64,000 nucleotides of DNA from Planctomycetota bacterium (GCA_022711465.1 JAKLEZ010000013.1:1-64000); one strand, 5' to 3'; shown: positions 8,038 to 18,173, counted from the stretch's first letter. Translations and numbers: made by a program. The notes: generated by a model from the letters alone, not told the origin.

Positions 8038-10032
8038 ATGATGCGAATGACTGGGTGCCGCGTTCTCACGGTTGTCGCCGGTCTGGCGTGGGGGCTGGCG
8101 ATGGGCGGCCCGGCCCTCGGGGAGGAGGCCATCGACTTCAGAGCTGCCCAGCCGCCGGCCGGCGCCATCTGGCTGGACAGCCTCGATCTGAGCAAGGTGA
8201 ACCAGGGGTGGGGCGAGCCCCGGGCCGGCCGGTCATGCGACAATCGCCCGCTCAAGCTGAAGGGGGTCACCTACCCCCACGGTTTGGGCACTCACGCCAG
8301 CAGCGAGGTCACCATTGCGCTCGACGGCTGCGCGACCCGATTCGCGGCCATGGTGGGCGTGGACGATGAGGTGGGCGAGAAAGGCGCTGTCAGTTTCGAG
8401 GTGTGGCTTGACGGCAAGCGAGTCGCCGAGACGCCGGTGCTCAAGGGCGGCGCCGAGCCCAAGATGATCTCGGCTGACCTCGTCGGCGGTAAGCAGATGA
8501 CGCTGGTGGTGGAGGACGGTAACGACGGGATCAACTACGATCACGCGGACTGGGCGGGGGCGGTGATCTTCCTGGTGGCCGACGCGAAGACCAGGCCCCA
8601 GACGGTGTCACCCGGGGACAACGAGCCGCCCATGCCGATTGCCCACGGCACGGCGTCCGAACCGCGGATCAACAATCCGCGGATCGTGGGTACGACACCC
8701 GGCCGGCCGTTCCTGTTCCTCATTCCGGCCACCGGCGAAGGCCCGCTGGAGTACTCTGCCAAGGATCTGCCCGGTGGTCTGAACCTAGATTCCGAGACCG
8801 GGATCATCACCGGTTCGCTCGAGAAGGAAGGCGAGTATGTCGTCACCGTGCAGGTGAAGGGGCCGAAAGGCTCGGACACGCGCAAGCTCAAGATCGTCGG
8901 CGGCGAGCACAAGCTGGCCCTGACCCCGCCGATGGGCTGGAATTCGTGGAACTGCTGGGGCTGCGCGGTGGACGCAGGCAAGATCAAGGCCGCCGCCGAC
9001 GCCATGGTTAAGAGCGGCCTGGCCGCCCATGGCTTCCAGTACATCAACATTGACGACTGCTGGGAGGCGGGCCGCAACGACAAGGGCGAGATTCAGACCA
9101 ACGAGAAGTTCCCCGACATGGCGGCCCTCGGCGAGTATGTCCACAGCAAGGGGCTCCGGTTTGGGATCTACTCTTCACCAGGGCCGAAGACGTGCGCGGG
9201 GTACGAAGCCAGTTATCAGCACGAAGAGCGGGACGCCAGGACCTGGGCAAGCTGGGGCGTGGACTACATCAAGTATGATTGGTGCTCATATGGAGGGATC
9301 GCCAAAGGCGACAGCCTTGACGAGTTGCAGAAGCCCTACCTGGTCATGCGGGCGGCTCTGGACGAGTGCGACCGGGATATCGTTTACAGTCTCTGCCAGT
9401 ATGGAATGGGTGAAGTCTGGAAGTGGGGCGGCAAGGTCGGCGGCAATCTCTGGCGAACGACCGGCGACATCGTCGACACCTGGCAGTCCATGGCCTCGAT
9501 AGGTTTCGCTCACCGCGATCGCAGCCCGTACGTCAAGCCCGGGCAGTGGAATGATCCGGACATGCTGGTGGTCGGCAAGGTTGGCTGGGGCCCGAGCCTG
9601 CATCCGAGCCGCCTCACCCACAATGAACAGATTACCCATATTACCTTGTGGAGTCTGCTGGCCGCCCCGTTGCTCATCGGCTGCGACATGTCGGCTCTGG
9701 ATGGGTTTACTGTCGACCTGCTCGGGAACGACGAGGTTCTGGATGTTGACCAGGATCCTCTGGGCAGGGCGGCCGTCCGCGTGGCCCAGGAGGGCACGAC
9801 TGAGGTGTGGGCTCGGCCACTGAGTGACGGGACCGTGGCGGTCGGCCTGTTCAATCGCGGGCGGGCCACCGCCAAAGTGACCGCGCAGTGGTCGGACCTC
9901 AAGCTGAGCGGCAAGCAGCTGGTGCGCGATCTCTGGCAGAAGAAGGATGTAGGCAGCTTTGAGGACACCTACACCCACGAGGTTCGGGCCCACGGTGCGG
10001 CCTTGGTGAAAATCGGCAAGCCTCAGGGTTGA
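8038..10032 (+). CDS. GH27 alpha-galactosidase with NPCBM domain
   Basis: A 664-residue secreted enzyme predicted to remove terminal alpha-galactose. After a signal peptide (1-28) comes an NPCBM carbohydrate-binding domain (about 40-185, with YPHGLGTHASSE). A putative Ig-like segment (about 205-288, LPGGLNLDSETGIITG) follows, then the GH27 barrel (from about 292, PPMGWNSWN) and a C-terminal beta-sandwich. The nucleophile is Asp414 in YIKYDWC and the acid/base is Asp477 in GDIVDTW; GQWNDPDML is also conserved. ATG 8038 follows GGGGAGGA (8023-8030). It lies between the mutarotase and a sugar symporter, with a terminator after it. Confidence 0.93.
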   Translation: MMRMTGCRVLTVVAGLAWGLAMGGPALGEEAIDFRAAQPPAGAIWLDSLDLSKVNQGWGEPRAGRSCDNRPLKLKGVTYPHGLGTHASSEVTIALDGCATRFAAMVGVDDEVGEKGAVSFEVWLDGKRVAETPVLKGGAEPKMISADLVGGKQMTLVVEDGNDGINYDHADWAGAVIFLVADAKTRPQTVSPGDNEPPMPIAHGTASEPRINNPRIVGTTPGRPFLFLIPATGEGPLEYSAKDLPGGLNLDSETGIITGSLEKEGEYVVTVQVKGPKGSDTRKLKIVGGEHKLALTPPMGWNSWNCWGCAVDAGKIKAAADAMVKSGLAAHGFQYINIDDCWEAGRNDKGEIQTNEKFPDMAALGEYVHSKGLRFGIYSSPGPKTCAGYEASYQHEERDARTWASWGVDYIKYDWCSYGGIAKGDSLDELQKPYLVMRAALDECDRDIVYSLCQYGMGEVWKWGGKVGGNLWRTTGDIVDTWQSMASIGFAHRDRSPYVKPGQWNDPDMLVVGKVGWGPSLHPSRLTHNEQITHITLWSLLAAPLLIGCDMSALDGFTVDLLGNDEVLDVDQDPLGRAAVRVAQEGTTEVWARPLSDGTVAVGLFNRGRATAKVTAQWSDLKLSGKQLVRDLWQKKDVGSFEDTYTHEVRAHGAALVKIGKPQG

Positions 10033-10057
10033 TCTCGGGTTTGAGTTGAGCCGTTGG

Positions 10058-10097
10058 CGGTGGGCGGTCGGCGCTGTTCGGCCGCCCACCGTTTTCT
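10058..10097 (+). terminator. intrinsic terminator after the alpha-galactosidase gene
   Basis: A perfect 10-base stem CGGTGGGCGG (10058-10067) / CCGCCCACCG (10082-10091) with a 14-base loop is followed by TTTTCT. It separates the mutarotase and galactosidase genes from the symporter gene, which therefore needs its own promoter or read-through. The remaining bases up to 10338 show no gene. Confidence 0.75.
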
Positions 10098-10338
10098 GGG
10101 GAGGTGTTCCCGGTCGGCCGGGATCCGATCGGTCCACTTTGCGTGCAGCGAAGCGGGTGGTAAGATTCACCTCTCCGGTTCAGACCGTGCGGCGAGCGGG
10201 CCCTGTCTCCCATCGGTGATGCTCGGGGTCCGGTGTCGGCATGAGGCCGCAAGTTTGGTGTTTCTCCGCCTGGCGTGGGAGGGGGCGCGAGAGCGAATCG
10301 AGCGGATCAGTTCTTTCTGGAAAGAGGAGAGGTTCAAT

Positions 10339-12336
10339 ATGGGCTTTGCCGACATCCTGGTATTCGTCGTCTTCGTCGCTGCGGTGATTGCCATCGGTTT
10401 GTGGAAGAGCCGGGGCGAAGAGACGCACAGTGACAAGGGTGCCCAGAACTACTTTCTTGCCGGTCGCGGGCTGACCTGGTGGCTAGTGGGCTTCTCGCTC
10501 ATCGCCGCCAACATCTCCACTGAGCAATTCGTGGGCATGAGCGGCCAGGCGGCCGACTGGCTCGGCATGGCGATCGCCAGCTACGAATGGATGGCGGCCA
10601 TCACCCTGGTCGTCGTCGCGTTCCTGTTCTTGCCGACCTTCCTGCGAAGCGGCATCTATACCATCCCCGAGTTTCTCGAGTATCGGTACAACGCTTTTGC
10701 CCGGACGGTCATGGCCATTTCCACCTTGGTCATTCTGGTTGGTGTGCCGACGGCCTCGGTCATCTACTCCGGCGCCAAAGTCATTACCGTGAACTTCCAG
10801 GGCCAGTCGGTGTTGGGCTTGGATCTGGGCGACATCACCGTGGGCTGCTGGATCATCGGGACGCTCTCCGCGGTCTATGTGTTCGCCGGTGGTCTGAAGG
10901 CATGTGCCTGGGCCGACCTGATCCAGGGTTCGGCGTTGATCGTCGGTGGAGCGGTGATCGCCTACCTGGCGTTGAAGGCCTTGGCCGTCGCCGATCCGAC
11001 CGCTCTGGCCGCGACCGCGACCACGCAAGTCAGCCCGGACGCGGTCGCAAACGCCGGTGTCGTCGAACGGCTGCGGATGCTGAACGCGGGGGACTGGCAG
11101 GCCGGCAAGTTGCACATGGTCCGACCTGGCGACGATCCGAAGATACCGTGGACGGCCTTGGTGGTCGGCCTGTGGATTCCCAACTTCTTCTACTGGGGTC
11201 TCAACCAGTACATCACCCAGCGGACCCTTGGCTCCAAGTCGCTGGCCGAAGGTCAGCGCGGCGTGGTCTTTGCCGCGTTTCTCAAGCTGCTCATCCCCTT
11301 TGTGGTCGTCATTCCAGGCATTCTGGCATTCAACCTGTTTAACAGCGACCTGAGCAAGGAAGGCGAACGCAAGAATACCGCGGTGCTCCAGGCATTCCAG
11401 GAAGGCAGGCAGGAGGTGTTCCCCTTCACGCCCGGCTTTGCCAGACTCCAGCCCGAACTGGCGGTGAAGATCTACGCCCACAACGCCTTGCTCGCTGGGG
11501 AAATGCCTGCTGCGGCCTCCAGTCCTTCGCCGGGTACCGACCGGTCGCCGGCCGAGTTGGCGGCCGCCAACGATCGTTTGGTGGGGAAGGCCAGCCAGAT
11601 GAAGACCGGGGACGGGAAGACGATCAAGCCCACGACCACGTTGGTTGGCTACGACTTCGACGCGGCATTTCCGACGTTGATCCGCAGGCTTCTCCCTGAG
11701 GGTGTTGGGCTCAAGGGCTTCGTGCTGGCGGCGATCTTTGGTGCGGTGGTCAGTTCGCTGGCCTCGATGCTCAACTCGTCTTCAACGATTTTTGCGATCG
11801 ACATGTACCGTAAGATCAAGAAGAACGCCACGCAGTACGAGTTGGTTACCGTCGGCCGCGTCTGCGTGGTTGTGTTTGTTCTAATCGCCGTGATCATTGC
11901 CCCGACTCTGGACAATCCCAAGTTTGAGGGCATCTTCAATTTCATTCAGGAGTTCCAGGGCTTCATCTCGCCGGGCATTCTGGCGATTTTCCTGTTCGGT
12001 GTGCTGGTGCACAAGTCGCCGCGGTCCTGCGGCACCGTCGGCTTGCTGCTGAACCCGGTGCTCTACGGTCTGATCAAGTGGGCGGACGAGATTCCGGGTT
12101 TCAACCAGACCGAACTCGCCACGACGCTGTCCAAGATGGCCTTCCTCAATCGCATGGCAGTTTGCTTCTTCGTGGTGCTGGCCGTGCTGACCGTGATGCG
12201 CCTGGCTGCCCCGCTGGCGAAGCCCGTGGATCTGCCGGTCAATACTCACATCAACCTTGAGACCAAGGGCGACGTCAAGGTCTGGGGCGGGCTCGTGATT
12301 CTGTTGACGCTGACGCTGTACTGGGTCTTCTGGTGA
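10339..12336 (+). CDS. sodium:solute symporter (SSS family, sugar-type)
   Basis: A 665-residue inner-membrane transporter of the SSS/SLC5 family that couples sodium entry to solute uptake. It opens with a membrane helix (DILVFVVFVAAVIAIGLW), then the family segment NYFLAGRGLTWWLVGFSLIAANISTEQFVGMSG, FLEYRYN, and DLIQGSALIVGG; about 14 helices can be counted. A polar loop of about 90 residues (roughly 350-450) interrupts the middle. ATG 10339 follows AAGAGGAG (10322-10329); the open frame extends further upstream without a credible start. Its place after the mutarotase and alpha-galactosidase suggests galactose or a related hexose as substrate. That is inference from context. Confidence 0.92.
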   Translation: MGFADILVFVVFVAAVIAIGLWKSRGEETHSDKGAQNYFLAGRGLTWWLVGFSLIAANISTEQFVGMSGQAADWLGMAIASYEWMAAITLVVVAFLFLPTFLRSGIYTIPEFLEYRYNAFARTVMAISTLVILVGVPTASVIYSGAKVITVNFQGQSVLGLDLGDITVGCWIIGTLSAVYVFAGGLKACAWADLIQGSALIVGGAVIAYLALKALAVADPTALAATATTQVSPDAVANAGVVERLRMLNAGDWQAGKLHMVRPGDDPKIPWTALVVGLWIPNFFYWGLNQYITQRTLGSKSLAEGQRGVVFAAFLKLLIPFVVVIPGILAFNLFNSDLSKEGERKNTAVLQAFQEGRQEVFPFTPGFARLQPELAVKIYAHNALLAGEMPAAASSPSPGTDRSPAELAAANDRLVGKASQMKTGDGKTIKPTTTLVGYDFDAAFPTLIRRLLPEGVGLKGFVLAAIFGAVVSSLASMLNSSSTIFAIDMYRKIKKNATQYELVTVGRVCVVVFVLIAVIIAPTLDNPKFEGIFNFIQEFQGFISPGILAIFLFGVLVHKSPRSCGTVGLLLNPVLYGLIKWADEIPGFNQTELATTLSKMAFLNRMAVCFFVVLAVLTVMRLAAPLAKPVDLPVNTHINLETKGDVKVWGGLVILLTLTLYWVFW

Positions 12337-12399
12337 GCGTCGCAGCTGATCGGCGGCATCCGCCGACCTCGGATTCTTCTTGGGGTAGACTGGCCGGGC

Positions 12400-13647
12400 A
12401 TGGACCAGGTCGATGTGGTCATCGTCGGCGCGGGGGCGGCGGGACTGGCGACGGCCATCTTCGCCGGAAGGCAGTTGCCCGGCCGAAGCATGGTCGTGCT
12501 CGACGGGTCGAGGCGCCCTGGGGCCAAGATCCTCGTTGCCGGCGGCGGGCGATGCAACCTCACCAATCGGGCGGTGACCTCGGCGGACTTCAACGGCACC
12601 AGCCGCCATATCATCAGGAATGTCCTGGCCGCTTTCCCCGTCGAGCAGACGGTGGCATTCTTCCGCGAAATCGGGGTCGATGTGCACGAGGAAGAAGACG
12701 GGAAGCTCTTTCCAGACAGCAATCAGGCTCGCACGGTGCTCGATGCCTTGGTGAACGAGGTCGGTCGCCGCGGGGTCAGGCTGTGGCCTGAACATCGGGT
12801 AACCGCCTTGGCCCGGGGCGACAGTGGATTCACATTGGCCACCAACCGGGGTGGACTCTCCGCCTGTTGCGTGGTGCTGGCGACGGGTGGCTTGTCGCTG
12901 CCCAAGACGGGTAGCGACGGTGGGGGGTATGAGTTGGCTCGCGGCCTGGGCCACACTCTCGTGCCCACGACGCCGGCCCTGGTCCCACTGGTTTTGGACG
13001 GCGAGTTTCACAGGCCGCTTTCCGGTCTATCGCAGGATGTTGGGTTAGCTCTTGCTGTCGAGGGTCGCGTTTCCGTCTCGACCCGTGGGGCGATGCTCTG
13101 GACGCACTTCGGAGTGAGCGGGCCGGCCGTGCTCGACATCTCCCGGCACTGGCATCGGGCGCAACTGGACAGGCAGCAGGTTGTGTTGACGGCCAACCTT
13201 CTGCCCGGCGAGGATCTGGTTTCTGTCGAGAACAGGGTGATCGAGCTGGCCCGACAGCAACCCAAGCAGCATCTTCGGAACGTACTGACGTCTTGGCTCC
13301 CCGCCCGCCTTGTCGACGCCGTACTGGCATCACTTGGCATCGGCGGGCAGATTCCATTGGCCCATCTGGCCCGTGATCTTCGTCGCCGGTTGCTGTCGTC
13401 GTTGCTGCAGTGGCCGCTGCCGGTTCGCGAGAGCCGCGGTTACGCCCATGCAGAGGTCACTGCTGGCGGCATTCCGTTGAACGAGATCCACCCGGCCACG
13501 ATGCAGTCGCGCCTCTGTCCGGGATTGTTCCTGGCAGGGGAGATCCTCGACGTGGACGGTCGGATCGGCGGCTTCAACTTCCAATGGGCCTGGTCGAGCG
13601 CCGCGGCCGCCGGTGCCGGGCTGCGGTCCATGTTCGGTGTGCCCTGA
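12400..13647 (+). CDS. BaiN/HI0933-family FAD-dependent oxidoreductase
   Basis: A 415-residue flavoprotein. The dinucleotide fold GAGAAG (10-15) is followed by GAKILVAGGGRCNLTN (41-56), the hallmark of the HI0933-like family. The C-terminus carries AGGIPLNEI and GLFLAGEILDVDGRIGGFNFQWAWSS, the second FAD-contact segment. Substrates of the family are poorly defined; members reduce bile-acid intermediates or act as housekeeping flavoproteins. TAGACT lies 8 bases before ATG 12400 with no Shine-Dalgarno, so it may be leaderless with its own promoter. It is 63 bases after the symporter gene. Confidence 0.88.
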   Translation: MDQVDVVIVGAGAAGLATAIFAGRQLPGRSMVVLDGSRRPGAKILVAGGGRCNLTNRAVTSADFNGTSRHIIRNVLAAFPVEQTVAFFREIGVDVHEEEDGKLFPDSNQARTVLDALVNEVGRRGVRLWPEHRVTALARGDSGFTLATNRGGLSACCVVLATGGLSLPKTGSDGGGYELARGLGHTLVPTTPALVPLVLDGEFHRPLSGLSQDVGLALAVEGRVSVSTRGAMLWTHFGVSGPAVLDISRHWHRAQLDRQQVVLTANLLPGEDLVSVENRVIELARQQPKQHLRNVLTSWLPARLVDAVLASLGIGGQIPLAHLARDLRRRLLSSLLQWPLPVRESRGYAHAEVTAGGIPLNEIHPATMQSRLCPGLFLAGEILDVDGRIGGFNFQWAWSSAAAAGAGLRSMFGVP

Positions 13648-13914
13648 TCTGCCGGAGTGCATCGCCCCCCGCAGTTCTCTGCCGGCTCTGGAGGGAGCCA
13701 TTGGCGTTGGGGCCAGGGGCGATTGCCTCAGTGGGCCCTGGTGGGCGGGCCCGTAGACGCCCCGCGCGGTCTGCCGACGTGGGTTTGAGCACGGCCGCGA
13801 GCGAGGGACGGTCTGACTTGTCGGTGCCGGGCGATACTCGATGGCACTTCGCTTGTTGCGTTCTGATGTGCAGGGGGCCACATCGGGCGGAGGCCGGGGT
13901 CTGGGCCGGTCGGA

Positions 13915-16554
13915 TCACGGACCGGTCGCAGGCTTGGCGGCGGGCGGCGGACTGATGGTCTGGGCCGGTGGGCTGGGGCGAGCCGCGGCCATGCGGGCAA
14001 GGAGCGTTCGGCTCATCCGCCGCACCCATTCATCCGGGTCTTGTTGCGCGACTACCTGGAGCACGCCCTGGAATCGCGTACCCTGCTGTTCTGCCATGGC
14101 CCGCATGGCGAGTCCGCGGACCAGCCAGTGGGGGTCGTTGAGCAGCTTGACGCTCTGCTGTGTTGCGGCGCTGTCCAGGACGAACCACCGGAGGCACTCT
14201 GCCAGGCGGGCACGGACCTCCCAGTCGGTGTCCTCGGCGCGGGCCAGGATCACGGTCCGGACCGTCGCCGGATCGATCGGCTGGGCCGCATAGCGGAGAC
14301 GGCCGGAGGCCAGGTGCTGATGCTCGGCCAAGAGGGAGGCCAGAGTCTCCATAGCGGCGGTTCGAGCGCTGGCGACGGGAGCCTTGGTCTCGGTCAGCAG
14401 GTTGCGGATGGAGTCGGGAAAGACCCTGAACGGCTCCCGTCGCAGCTTCAGCGGCCTGGCCCTGATACCTGCGGGTCCCGGCTTCCATATTGGAGGGGCG
14501 CCGGCCACGATCGACGGCTCTTCGATCGGGTTCAGCATGGCCTCGATTTCGACGTCGTATGCTACTTGGGGTGTTCCGATCAGCCCCGCTCGAATCCGCC
14601 CGATATCCAGCGTTCTGACTATCGAGAGCGATTGGCCGGCGGTCAGTTGGAGTCTCTGGTCGAGGGGAATTGACAGGGTTTCTGTTCGCTCGCGGTCGCC
14701 ACGCAGGGTGACGATGCAGAGCACGGCCGGTTCCAGCATCAGGCCCGGGCCGATGGTGATGGGGAGGCTGCCGATGTTGCGAATCTCGAAGGCGCATCTC
14801 CAGGGTTCTCCGATCCTCAGGCCGTTGGCCAGGAGCCTGATGTTCAGGGCGAGGTGCTTGTTCGCCTGCAGCGGGAACGGCAGCACTTCCTTCGGAAACA
14901 GCCCGGTCACGGCTCGGATTTCGTCGGCGACTGCGGGTGACGCCGGTCTCAGCCACTCACTTTCTACTGGCTTTGTCTGGGTGTGGGAAGCTGGATCGCG
15001 GAATTCCCAGCTTGCCCAGATCCGGCGGATCGTCAACCGGAGTTCCGGGCTTGTGGCTTCCTGGCCGGCGGCGACGAGCTGTGCGATGGCCTCCTCTCTC
15101 TTCCGGGCGTCGGCAAGACGCATGGCCACGTCGTAGAGGAGCTGGGCGAGTTCAATTCTGGCCCAGACATCCTGGTCGGCGATGCCGCGGAGACGATTCT
15201 CGGCCTCGGCATGGTCGTTCTCCTGGCGCCGGACGGAGCCGAGCACGCGTTTCGCGAGCAGAGAATCCGGGTCTCGCCCGCGAGCCATTTCCGCCACGCG
15301 TTCCGCCTGGCTCAGCGGTTTCAGGTCCCAGGTTCCGGTATACTGATCGCCGGTTTCCTTGTCGGTGAGCTTACCGCGCAGCTTGAACGTGCCTGCCTTG
15401 GCGCCGTAATGGGCCAAGAACCAGGCGAAGCTCGCCAGGATGTCCGGCGACCATTTCTTTACGACGGGCCGGCCGTCTTCCTGAGTTGTATATTCTTCCT
15501 CAGGTTGCCCCATGTCATCGTGTGTAATGAGCAGGAACCAGATGCCGCGCGCGATTCTAGTCTGGTCGAGTTCCTGCTGGTCGTCGCCCCGCAGCGCGGC
15601 CATCATGATCCGCGCCTGGTAGGGGGCCAATTGCACGCGGTTCTTGTTTAAGGATTTCTCGGTCAGCTGCCAAGCCTCGACGAACTGGGGCGGCGGTGCC
15701 AGGGGGACGGGCTTTTGGCCAGGCATGGTGGCCGGCTGCTTCCCGGTCGTTTCCAGAAGAGTCTCCGCCCCCTGCTCGACCAGTGCCCAGGCCAGCGACA
15801 TCAGAAGTGGAGCCGGGACGTCGCCGCCTTCGCGCGCTTCGATCACGGCCATGGCGTGGCGGTACCAGGGGATGGCCTCGTCGGGCAAACCTATGGCCAT
15901 CAGATCGTCGGCCAAAGTCAGAATCCAGTCGAGCCGTCCGGGGTTGAGCTCCAGCTGGGCCAGCTGCAGGCCGATTCGGGCCTGAGGCGTGTCACCCTTG
16001 CCCTGGAGTACAGCGAGGAGCTGGCGGGCCGGGAGGTTGTGGGGATCGTCCTTGATCGCCGCATGAGCCTGCTCAGCCGCAGGCCCTTTCTCATTTCGGT
16101 TCCAGTGGTATTCCGCGAGCAGACGGTGGAGCTCGCCGGAGACGGGCGCAGGGAGTCCGGGCTTCTTGAGTTGTTCGACGTAGTAGGCTCGACGCTCCTC
16201 CGCGGTCTGGAGCAGTTCCGAGCTCAAGCCGAGTTGCCAGAGTCGCGCCCGCACGTCGTCCTGGGCGAGCGGCAGGTACCGATCCAGGGCCTGGCAGGCG
16301 GCTGCCGGCTGGCCCAGGAGCTCAAGGAGCCGGGCCTGGGACCGCCACGCTTCGGGTGGGGCCGTCTGCAGGCGTCCAGCCGCCTGCACGAAGAGCAGGC
16401 ACAGTTCCTCGTCGATGTCCGATCCGCTCGTCGGCGAAGAGAGTCGATAATCGCGTTCCAGGTCGACCAGCCATTCTCCGGTGGTCAGCGGCTCCGCGGC
16501 GGCCTGGCCCGCCATCGCCAGCATCGTTCCGATCAGCCAATGCCACAGTCCCAT
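13915..16554 (-). CDS. secreted TPR-type protein with HEAT-like C-terminus
   Basis: An 879-residue protein with a signal peptide at residues 1-19 (ending QAAAEP). Residues about 25-330 read as tetratricopeptide-like helical pairs. The middle (about 330-600) is mixed and contains YGAKAGTFKLRGKLTDKET. A beta-rich segment follows, and the last 130 residues (LNDPHWLVRGLAMRAMAEQQ, DPDEWVRRMSRTLLAR) are HEAT-like repeats. ATG 16554 follows AAGGAG at a normal distance; the frame upstream lacks a site. Such proteins usually serve as binding scaffolds; no enzyme motif is visible. It converges on the flavoprotein gene, with 267 bases between them that hold nothing I recognise. Confidence 0.8.
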   Translation of the reverse strand: MGLWHWLIGTMLAMAGQAAAEPLTTGEWLVDLERDYRLSSPTSGSDIDEELCLLFVQAAGRLQTAPPEAWRSQARLLELLGQPAAACQALDRYLPLAQDDVRARLWQLGLSSELLQTAEERRAYYVEQLKKPGLPAPVSGELHRLLAEYHWNRNEKGPAAEQAHAAIKDDPHNLPARQLLAVLQGKGDTPQARIGLQLAQLELNPGRLDWILTLADDLMAIGLPDEAIPWYRHAMAVIEAREGGDVPAPLLMSLAWALVEQGAETLLETTGKQPATMPGQKPVPLAPPPQFVEAWQLTEKSLNKNRVQLAPYQARIMMAALRGDDQQELDQTRIARGIWFLLITHDDMGQPEEEYTTQEDGRPVVKKWSPDILASFAWFLAHYGAKAGTFKLRGKLTDKETGDQYTGTWDLKPLSQAERVAEMARGRDPDSLLAKRVLGSVRRQENDHAEAENRLRGIADQDVWARIELAQLLYDVAMRLADARKREEAIAQLVAAGQEATSPELRLTIRRIWASWEFRDPASHTQTKPVESEWLRPASPAVADEIRAVTGLFPKEVLPFPLQANKHLALNIRLLANGLRIGEPWRCAFEIRNIGSLPITIGPGLMLEPAVLCIVTLRGDRERTETLSIPLDQRLQLTAGQSLSIVRTLDIGRIRAGLIGTPQVAYDVEIEAMLNPIEEPSIVAGAPPIWKPGPAGIRARPLKLRREPFRVFPDSIRNLLTETKAPVASARTAAMETLASLLAEHQHLASGRLRYAAQPIDPATVRTVILARAEDTDWEVRARLAECLRWFVLDSAATQQSVKLLNDPHWLVRGLAMRAMAEQQGTRFQGVLQVVAQQDPDEWVRRMSRTLLARMAAARPSPPAQTISPPPAAKPATGP

Positions 16555-16819
16555 GGAGTCTCCTTCGGACCGCTGTCCGCATCTTCCCGGATGGCACGCG
16601 CCATTGCTGTTATCGGCTAGGTCATACCTGCCCGTCAAGCCGGACACGCGCCGTCGGCAGCCGATGCTCTAGGTTCCCGCAGCCGGGGTGCACAGGGGTG
16701 GATCGGGTGGGATGGGCTGTGGCCTGGCGAGAAGGAACACCACCCGGCTTGACCTGCCTGTTCGCCGGGCGGCCATCGCGTGCTGTTTGCCGGGGCAATC
16801 GGTGACCCCGAGAGGCGGG

Positions 16820-17257
16820 TCAGCAGGTCTGCGCGTCGGCGGGATGCCGTTCACTGAAGCCGCCGCTGACCTCGTGCCAGTACTGAACCTGCTCTTCGCC
16901 CAGCCTCCAGCAGAGGTAGATTTCGCGCTGGTCGCGGAGGGCCGGGAAGTCCACCAGGCCGATCTCGAAATCCCTGAGCTCGCAACCGATGTCCTCCAGC
17001 TCCTCGCGGAGCGCCGCCAGGTGTTCGGTCGTTGCGACGTACTGCTGGCGGGTCCTGTCCGCCGCGGAGACGTCGCCGATCTGATCGAGGGACTGATAGC
17101 TTTCGTGCAACTCGCGAAGCTGGCGGTAATACTCAACCACGTCGCGAACGATGCGCTTGACCAGGATCAGCGACCGGTTGGCTTCTGATAGCGAAAAGAA
17201 CTTTCTGCCAGCAACGAGTGAAGGTTCCGGTGCTGAAATGGCCTCGAAGGCGTCCAT
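16820..17257 (-). CDS. DUF2203 family protein
   Basis: A 145-residue helical protein. FSLSEANRSLILVKRIVRDVV opens the family domain, and the C-terminal half LRDFEIGLVDFPALR plus REIYLCWRLGEEQVQYWHE is the diagnostic DUF2203 signature. The function of the family is unknown. ATG 17257 lies 8 bases after AAAGGGG; an upstream GTG at 17287 is possible. It is a single gene with 277 bases of non-coding DNA upstream, and 265 bases separate its stop from the start of the TPR protein gene. Confidence 0.85.
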   Translation of the reverse strand: MDAFEAISAPEPSLVAGRKFFSLSEANRSLILVKRIVRDVVEYYRQLRELHESYQSLDQIGDVSAADRTRQQYVATTEHLAALREELEDIGCELRDFEIGLVDFPALRDQREIYLCWRLGEEQVQYWHEVSGGFSERHPADAQTC

Positions 17258-17534
17258 CGGGTAGACCCCTTTCTTCGCGACGGGCACAATCCGCTGAAGC
17301 CGGACCGAACTGACGCGGGATCGACCCGCGCCCGGGTCCCCATCCGCATGCTGTATTGGCCCACGCTGCTCTCGCTATCTGTGAACCTACCAAATGCCCA
17401 TAGGCAAGTCAATGCGAACCACCGCCGACGCCACCGGGGCGGGCTCTCCGGGCGACTGCCAGTCTCAACCTAATGTTCTTCATGAGGTTAGCGTGTACGG
17501 GATTCGCCGCACAAGCTGTCCAGGCGGTGTCTTC

Positions 17535-18164
17535 TCAGCGGAACGTACCGGCCTGGACGGTCACGGCACCGGCGAGCATGGACATGACCTGGCAGAAGGT
17601 GAAGCATGCGGCGATCACGCAGCTGGCGATGGCCATGCCGCGGCCGCGCTCTTGTCGAAGGAGCGCGCGGATCGCAAGCCAGATCGCGCAGATGCCGCAG
17701 ACCGTACCCGCGAGGAAGATGACCGTGCCCGCGGGAGACACCAGGCTCAGCTTGCCGCTGGCCAGCATGTCCATGTAGGCCTGCTGAAACTGCTGCTGAG
17801 TGGCATTGGGACCCAGCTTGGCCATCACCTGGGACGCGATCTGCCCGAAGCAGATGATCCAGCCAAGGATGGAAAGCCCGGCACCGCACACCGCAAGCCC
17901 CAGTGACCAGACGGCGTTGCCGGCGCCGACAGGCGCCGACGAGGCCAGTGAGGGTGGCAGCGGGGGCATTCCCGGTGGCGGAGGAGGTGGTACGACACCG
18001 TTCTGGGCGGGGTTGGCCATCGGGATCTGGGCGCCGGGCCATTCGGTCGATTGCGGCGCGGTGACGACGTGGCGGCAATAGGGGCAGCCTACAGACTGCC
18101 CGGCCCAGGAATCATCAACCTCGATCGGTTGCCGACAGGACGGACAAGAGAACTGGATCGCCAT
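17535..18164 (-). CDS. zinc-ribbon membrane protein
   Basis: A 209-residue protein with a cytoplasmic zinc ribbon at the N-terminus (Cys7-x2-Cys10 and Cys27-x2-Cys30), a Pro-rich linker containing six consecutive prolines (about 61-75), and about three hydrophobic helices resembling the DUF4190 arrangement (GLAVCGAGLSILGWIICF, AGTVIFLAGTVCGICAIWLAI, GMAIASCVIAACFTFCQVM). Function unknown. The gene is divergent from purE, and its TAACAT -10 box ends 9 bases before the ATG, so it is probably leaderless. No Shine-Dalgarno is visible. Confidence 0.8.
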   Translation of the reverse strand: MAIQFSCPSCRQPIEVDDSWAGQSVGCPYCRHVVTAPQSTEWPGAQIPMANPAQNGVVPPPPPPGMPPLPPSLASSAPVGAGNAVWSLGLAVCGAGLSILGWIICFGQIASQVMAKLGPNATQQQFQQAYMDMLASGKLSLVSPAGTVIFLAGTVCGICAIWLAIRALLRQERGRGMAIASCVIAACFTFCQVMSMLAGAVTVQAGTFR

Positions 18165-18173
18165 AGTGTCCGG

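Noticed and set aside
13839..13862. TGGCAC...TTGC near the flavoprotein gene end
   Set aside because: GG and GC are 13 bases apart, so it cannot be a -24/-12 promoter.
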